Assembly (NCBI GenBank): GCA_950097605.1
Contig: CATNEU010000067.1
Span: forward strand, 1 to 7,814
Source: an uncultured Oscillospiraceae bacterium
GTDB taxonomy: Bacteria; Bacillota; Clostridia; Oscillospirales; Ruminococcaceae
Direction: 5' to 3'
DNA: 7,814 nt
Numbering within the stretch: position 1 is the stretch's first letter; each line of letters opens with the position of its first letter. Shown here piece by piece: positions 6,551 to 7,814 of the stretch. The notes under the pieces were generated by a model. The model made no database searches, was not told the DNA's origin, and saw only the letters and a list, made by a program, of their open reading frames with translations. The translations under genes and the position numbers were made by a program.

Positions 6551-6571
6551 CCTGTCCCTGCCGCACACGGT

Positions 6572-6841
6572 TTACAGTTTCCTGGAAAGCCGCGCATGCA
6601 GATAAAGCGCCGCGCCGATCAGCAGCACCTGTGCAATGCAAATCCGCATCTCAAACGCAAAGGTCAGCCGGATCACCGAGAGATCCAGCACGGCGGGAGA
6701 CTCGCTGCCGAGCCCCACGCTGGTCCCATAGGAAAGCCAGGTAAGCCAAGGCACCTCTTTGGTTAGATCGGCCAGCACGCTGCCGAGCACCACCGCCGAT
6801 ACGATACAGAAAATAAACAAAAAAGCCTTTTTAAATTTCAT
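6572..6841 (-). CDS. small two-helix membrane protein, DUF4321-like, function unknown
   Basis: An 89-residue protein with two hydrophobic helices (about 5-25 and 66-84) and short basic ends (MKFKK at the start, RLSRKL at the end). The central segment is WLSYGTSVGLGSESPAVLDLSVIRLTFAF (35-63 region). The pattern SYG...GL...P..LDL.VI.LTF.F matches my memory of the DUF4321 family found in Clostridia near maf and mreB; no function is known for it. Its ATG overlaps the dut stop as ATGA (four bases), with GGAGGG four bases upstream. It is therefore almost certainly translated, and coupled to dut. It most likely inserts in the cytoplasmic membrane with the middle segment on one face. Its place between nucleotide-sanitation genes and the rod-shape operon suggests, but does not show, a link to envelope growth. 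The gene is certain; the family name is less so. Confidence 0.85.
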   Translation of the reverse strand: MKFKKAFLFIFCIVSAVVLGSVLADLTKEVPWLTWLSYGTSVGLGSESPAVLDLSVIRLTFAFEMRICIAQVLLIGAALYLHARLSRKL

Positions 6842-7302
6842 TTTCCCTCCGTTTGATCCGCCTGATACCCCGTCGAACCAAAGCCCCCCGCGCCGCGGCC
6901 GGTCGGTTCGAGCACATCCGTTTCACACATCTGCACCGGGCAGACCGGCATCACGCAGAGCTGGGCAATGCGGTCGCCGTCGCGCACCGTATAGCGCATC
7001 ACCGAGTTGTTGACCAGCGGAACGAAAATCTCGCCGGTGTAGTCGCTGTCGATCACGCCCACACCGTTTGCAAGCGCAATGCCGTGCTTGGAGGAGAGTC
7101 CGCTACGCGCGAACACCAGCCCCACATATCCCGGGTCCCCGATGCCGATGGCCACCCCTGTCGGCACTTTGACGATCTCGCCGGGCGCCAGATGCACCGG
7201 CGCGCCCAGACAGGCGCAGAGATCCAGTCCCGCGCTCCCCACAGTACCTCGCACCGGAAGCACAGCGTTTTCCCGCATTTTTTTCACAAGCAGCTTCTGC
7301 AT
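6838..7302 (-). CDS. dut: Deoxyuridine 5'-triphosphate nucleotidohydrolase (dUTPase)
   Basis: Cytosolic trimeric dUTPase that converts dUTP to dUMP and pyrophosphate, keeping uracil out of DNA and supplying the precursor for thymidylate synthesis. The 154 residues carry all five family motifs in order: SAGLDL (23-28), ARSGLSSKHGI (65-75), GVIDSDYTGEI (82-92, including D85 and the Tyr that reads the uracil pocket), GDRIAQLCV (109-117), and the Gly-rich C-terminal arm GRGAGGFGSTG (135-145) that closes over the active site. Length is normal for the trimeric type. The frame could begin one codon earlier at a TTG (7305). I choose the ATG at 7302 because GAGGTGG lies eight bases upstream, against five for the TTG. 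The stop overlaps the next gene. Upstream is a 110-base gap with promoter-like repeats, so dut probably opens the dut-DUF4321-maf unit. Confidence 0.97.
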   Translation of the reverse strand: MQKLLVKKMRENAVLPVRGTVGSAGLDLCACLGAPVHLAPGEIVKVPTGVAIGIGDPGYVGLVFARSGLSSKHGIALANGVGVIDSDYTGEIFVPLVNNSVMRYTVRDGDRIAQLCVMPVCPVQMCETDVLEPTGRGAGGFGSTGYQADQTEGK

Positions 7303-7333
7303 CAATCAAACCACCTCTGTTCAAGCAAAATAC

Positions 7334-7352
7334 GCCCCCTCTCCGGCGGGGC
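7334..7352 (-). terminator. possible weak intrinsic terminator after the U32 gene
   Basis: GCCCC (7334-7338) and GGGGC (7348-7352) make a 5-bp GC stem with a nine-base loop. On the minus strand it is followed by GTATTTTGC, a short T-run. It sits about 60 bases past the U32 stop and 30 bases before dut. On the plus strand the same stem is followed by CTTTCATCTTTT, which is equally weak. It could instead be a hairpin at the 5' end of the dut message. Confidence 0.4.
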
Positions 7353-7360
7353 CTTTCATC

Positions 7361-7382
7361 TTTTATACCAGTTTTATACCAG
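7361..7382 (-). repeat. tandem 11-base direct repeat with doubled extended -10-like boxes
   Basis: TTTTATACCAG occurs twice in perfect tandem (7361-7371 and 7372-7382). On the minus strand each copy reads CTGGTATAAAA, that is TGG-TATAAA, an extended -10 with 5 of 6 matches. No good -35 (TTGACA-like) is seen 16-18 bases upstream of either. It may be the dut promoter relying on the TGn element, or a chance duplication in a short A/T-rich gap. Confidence 0.5.
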
Positions 7383-7412
7383 CATTCCAGCGGAACGCAT
7401 TGTTTCATTCGC

Positions 7413-7814
7413 CTACAAGACCTCTCGCCAATACAGGCCGTTTGTCAGCCGTCCCGTCTTCTCGGGCGGCCGGCGGCCGGCATACATCTCAAGAACCCGC
7501 CTGCACTCGTCCGGCTGCTCAACGGTGAATAGCAGCAGCGCAAACCGCATGCCACGGAATGCATGCATCCGGTCCGCCAGAAACAGCGGCACCGCATTGA
7601 GCACTTCGCTGCATCCGCCGTCGCAGACCACCGGGAACCGGATGCCCTTGCGGTCGGTCAGCCAGCTTTTGCCGCCGCACTGCGCACAGCTTTTCACGTT
7701 TCGGACCGGGCAGTTCCTGGTCAGCATCAGCGGCTGGCGGCCATAGGCGAGAAACCCGCACGAGACGGCGCTGCGCAGTTCCAGAGCGCGTTCTTTCGTC
7801 AGCTCGAATGAGAC
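7413..7814 (-). CDS. U32 family protein (peptidase U32 / RNA hydroxylation type), C-terminal part only
   Basis: The frame is open through the right edge; 133 codons are visible. The end of a U32 core is recognisable: FLAYGRQPLMLTRNCPVRN (22-40 of the visible part), then CAQC (44-47), LTDRKGIRFPV (52-62), two further cysteines in CDGGC, and the tail LNAVPLFLAD. The GRQPLM..RNCP block and the Cys cluster with LTDR.G..FP are hallmarks of the family. Members were first called collagenase-like peptidases, but characterised bacterial ones (TrhP, RlhA) hydroxylate tRNA or 23S rRNA and use conserved cysteines. Which subgroup this belongs to cannot be told from the C-terminus. The internal ATG at 7727 is not the start, because the family-conserved sequence continues upstream of it. 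The gene ends 110 bases before dut and may be a separate unit. Confidence 0.9.
   Translation of the reverse strand, partial: VSFELTKERALELRSAVSCGFLAYGRQPLMLTRNCPVRNVKSCAQCGGKSWLTDRKGIRFPVVCDGGCSEVLNAVPLFLADRMHAFRGMRFALLLFTVEQPDECRRVLEMYAGRRPPEKTGRLTNGLYWREVL

Noticed and set aside
6459..6641. N-terminal extension of maf by 61 codons to 6641
   Set aside because: It would overlap the DUF4321 gene by 70 bases. The extension is low-quality sequence with no family match, while the ATG at 6458 gives a normal-length Maf with a strong ribosome site.
6853..7746. Plus-strand open frame of 297 codons over dut and the U32 gene
   Set aside because: It is antisense to dut and U32, both of which carry clear family motifs, and it has no domain of its own.

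Overview
The window reads as a housekeeping segment from a low-to-mid GC Gram-positive anaerobe of the Clostridia, most likely Oscillospiraceae/Ruminococcaceae-like. That assignment is inferred from the gene order (a dut, DUF4321, maf cluster followed by mreB-mreC-mreD-mrdA and then a minD-type ATPase), strong Shine-Dalgarno sites, use of a TTG start, and the type of PBP2. All genes I can support lie on the minus strand, so transcription runs from high to low coordinates. I see no tRNA, rRNA, CRISPR array, insertion sequence, phage gene or plus-strand gene.

Reading in the direction of transcription: the C-terminal part of a U32-family (peptidase U32 / RNA hydroxylase-type) protein enters from the right edge (7814-7413). 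It is followed by a 110-base gap with a tandem 11-base repeat and a GC hairpin. Next comes a nucleotide-pool module: dut (dUTPase, 7302-6838), overlapping by four bases a small DUF4321-type membrane protein (6841-6572), then maf (nucleotide pyrophosphatase, 6458-5898). A 224-base gap holds an almost consensus sigma-A-type promoter and a structured leader. It drives the rod-complex genes mreB (5673-4663), mreC (4532-3624), mreD (3602-3078) and mrdA/PBP2 (2940-901). After a 257-base gap with a plausible extended -10 promoter, a MinD-like ATPase (643-1) leaves the window at the left edge.

The products fit together. MreB filaments under the membrane, the MreC/MreD membrane partners and the PBP2 transpeptidase build side-wall peptidoglycan. 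The MinD-type ATPase would normally help place the division site. Dut and Maf remove or hydrolyse non-canonical or unwanted nucleotides. The main departures from a textbook layout are the absence of minC between mrdA and minD, and several strong inverted repeats in the gaps (2981-3022, 4580-4605, 5743-5805, 6515-6550). These lack clear T-runs on the coding strand, so they look more like mRNA structure or processing signals than terminators. I found no convincing evidence of an undescribed multi-gene system here; the unexplained elements are the small DUF4321 protein and the intercistronic structures.
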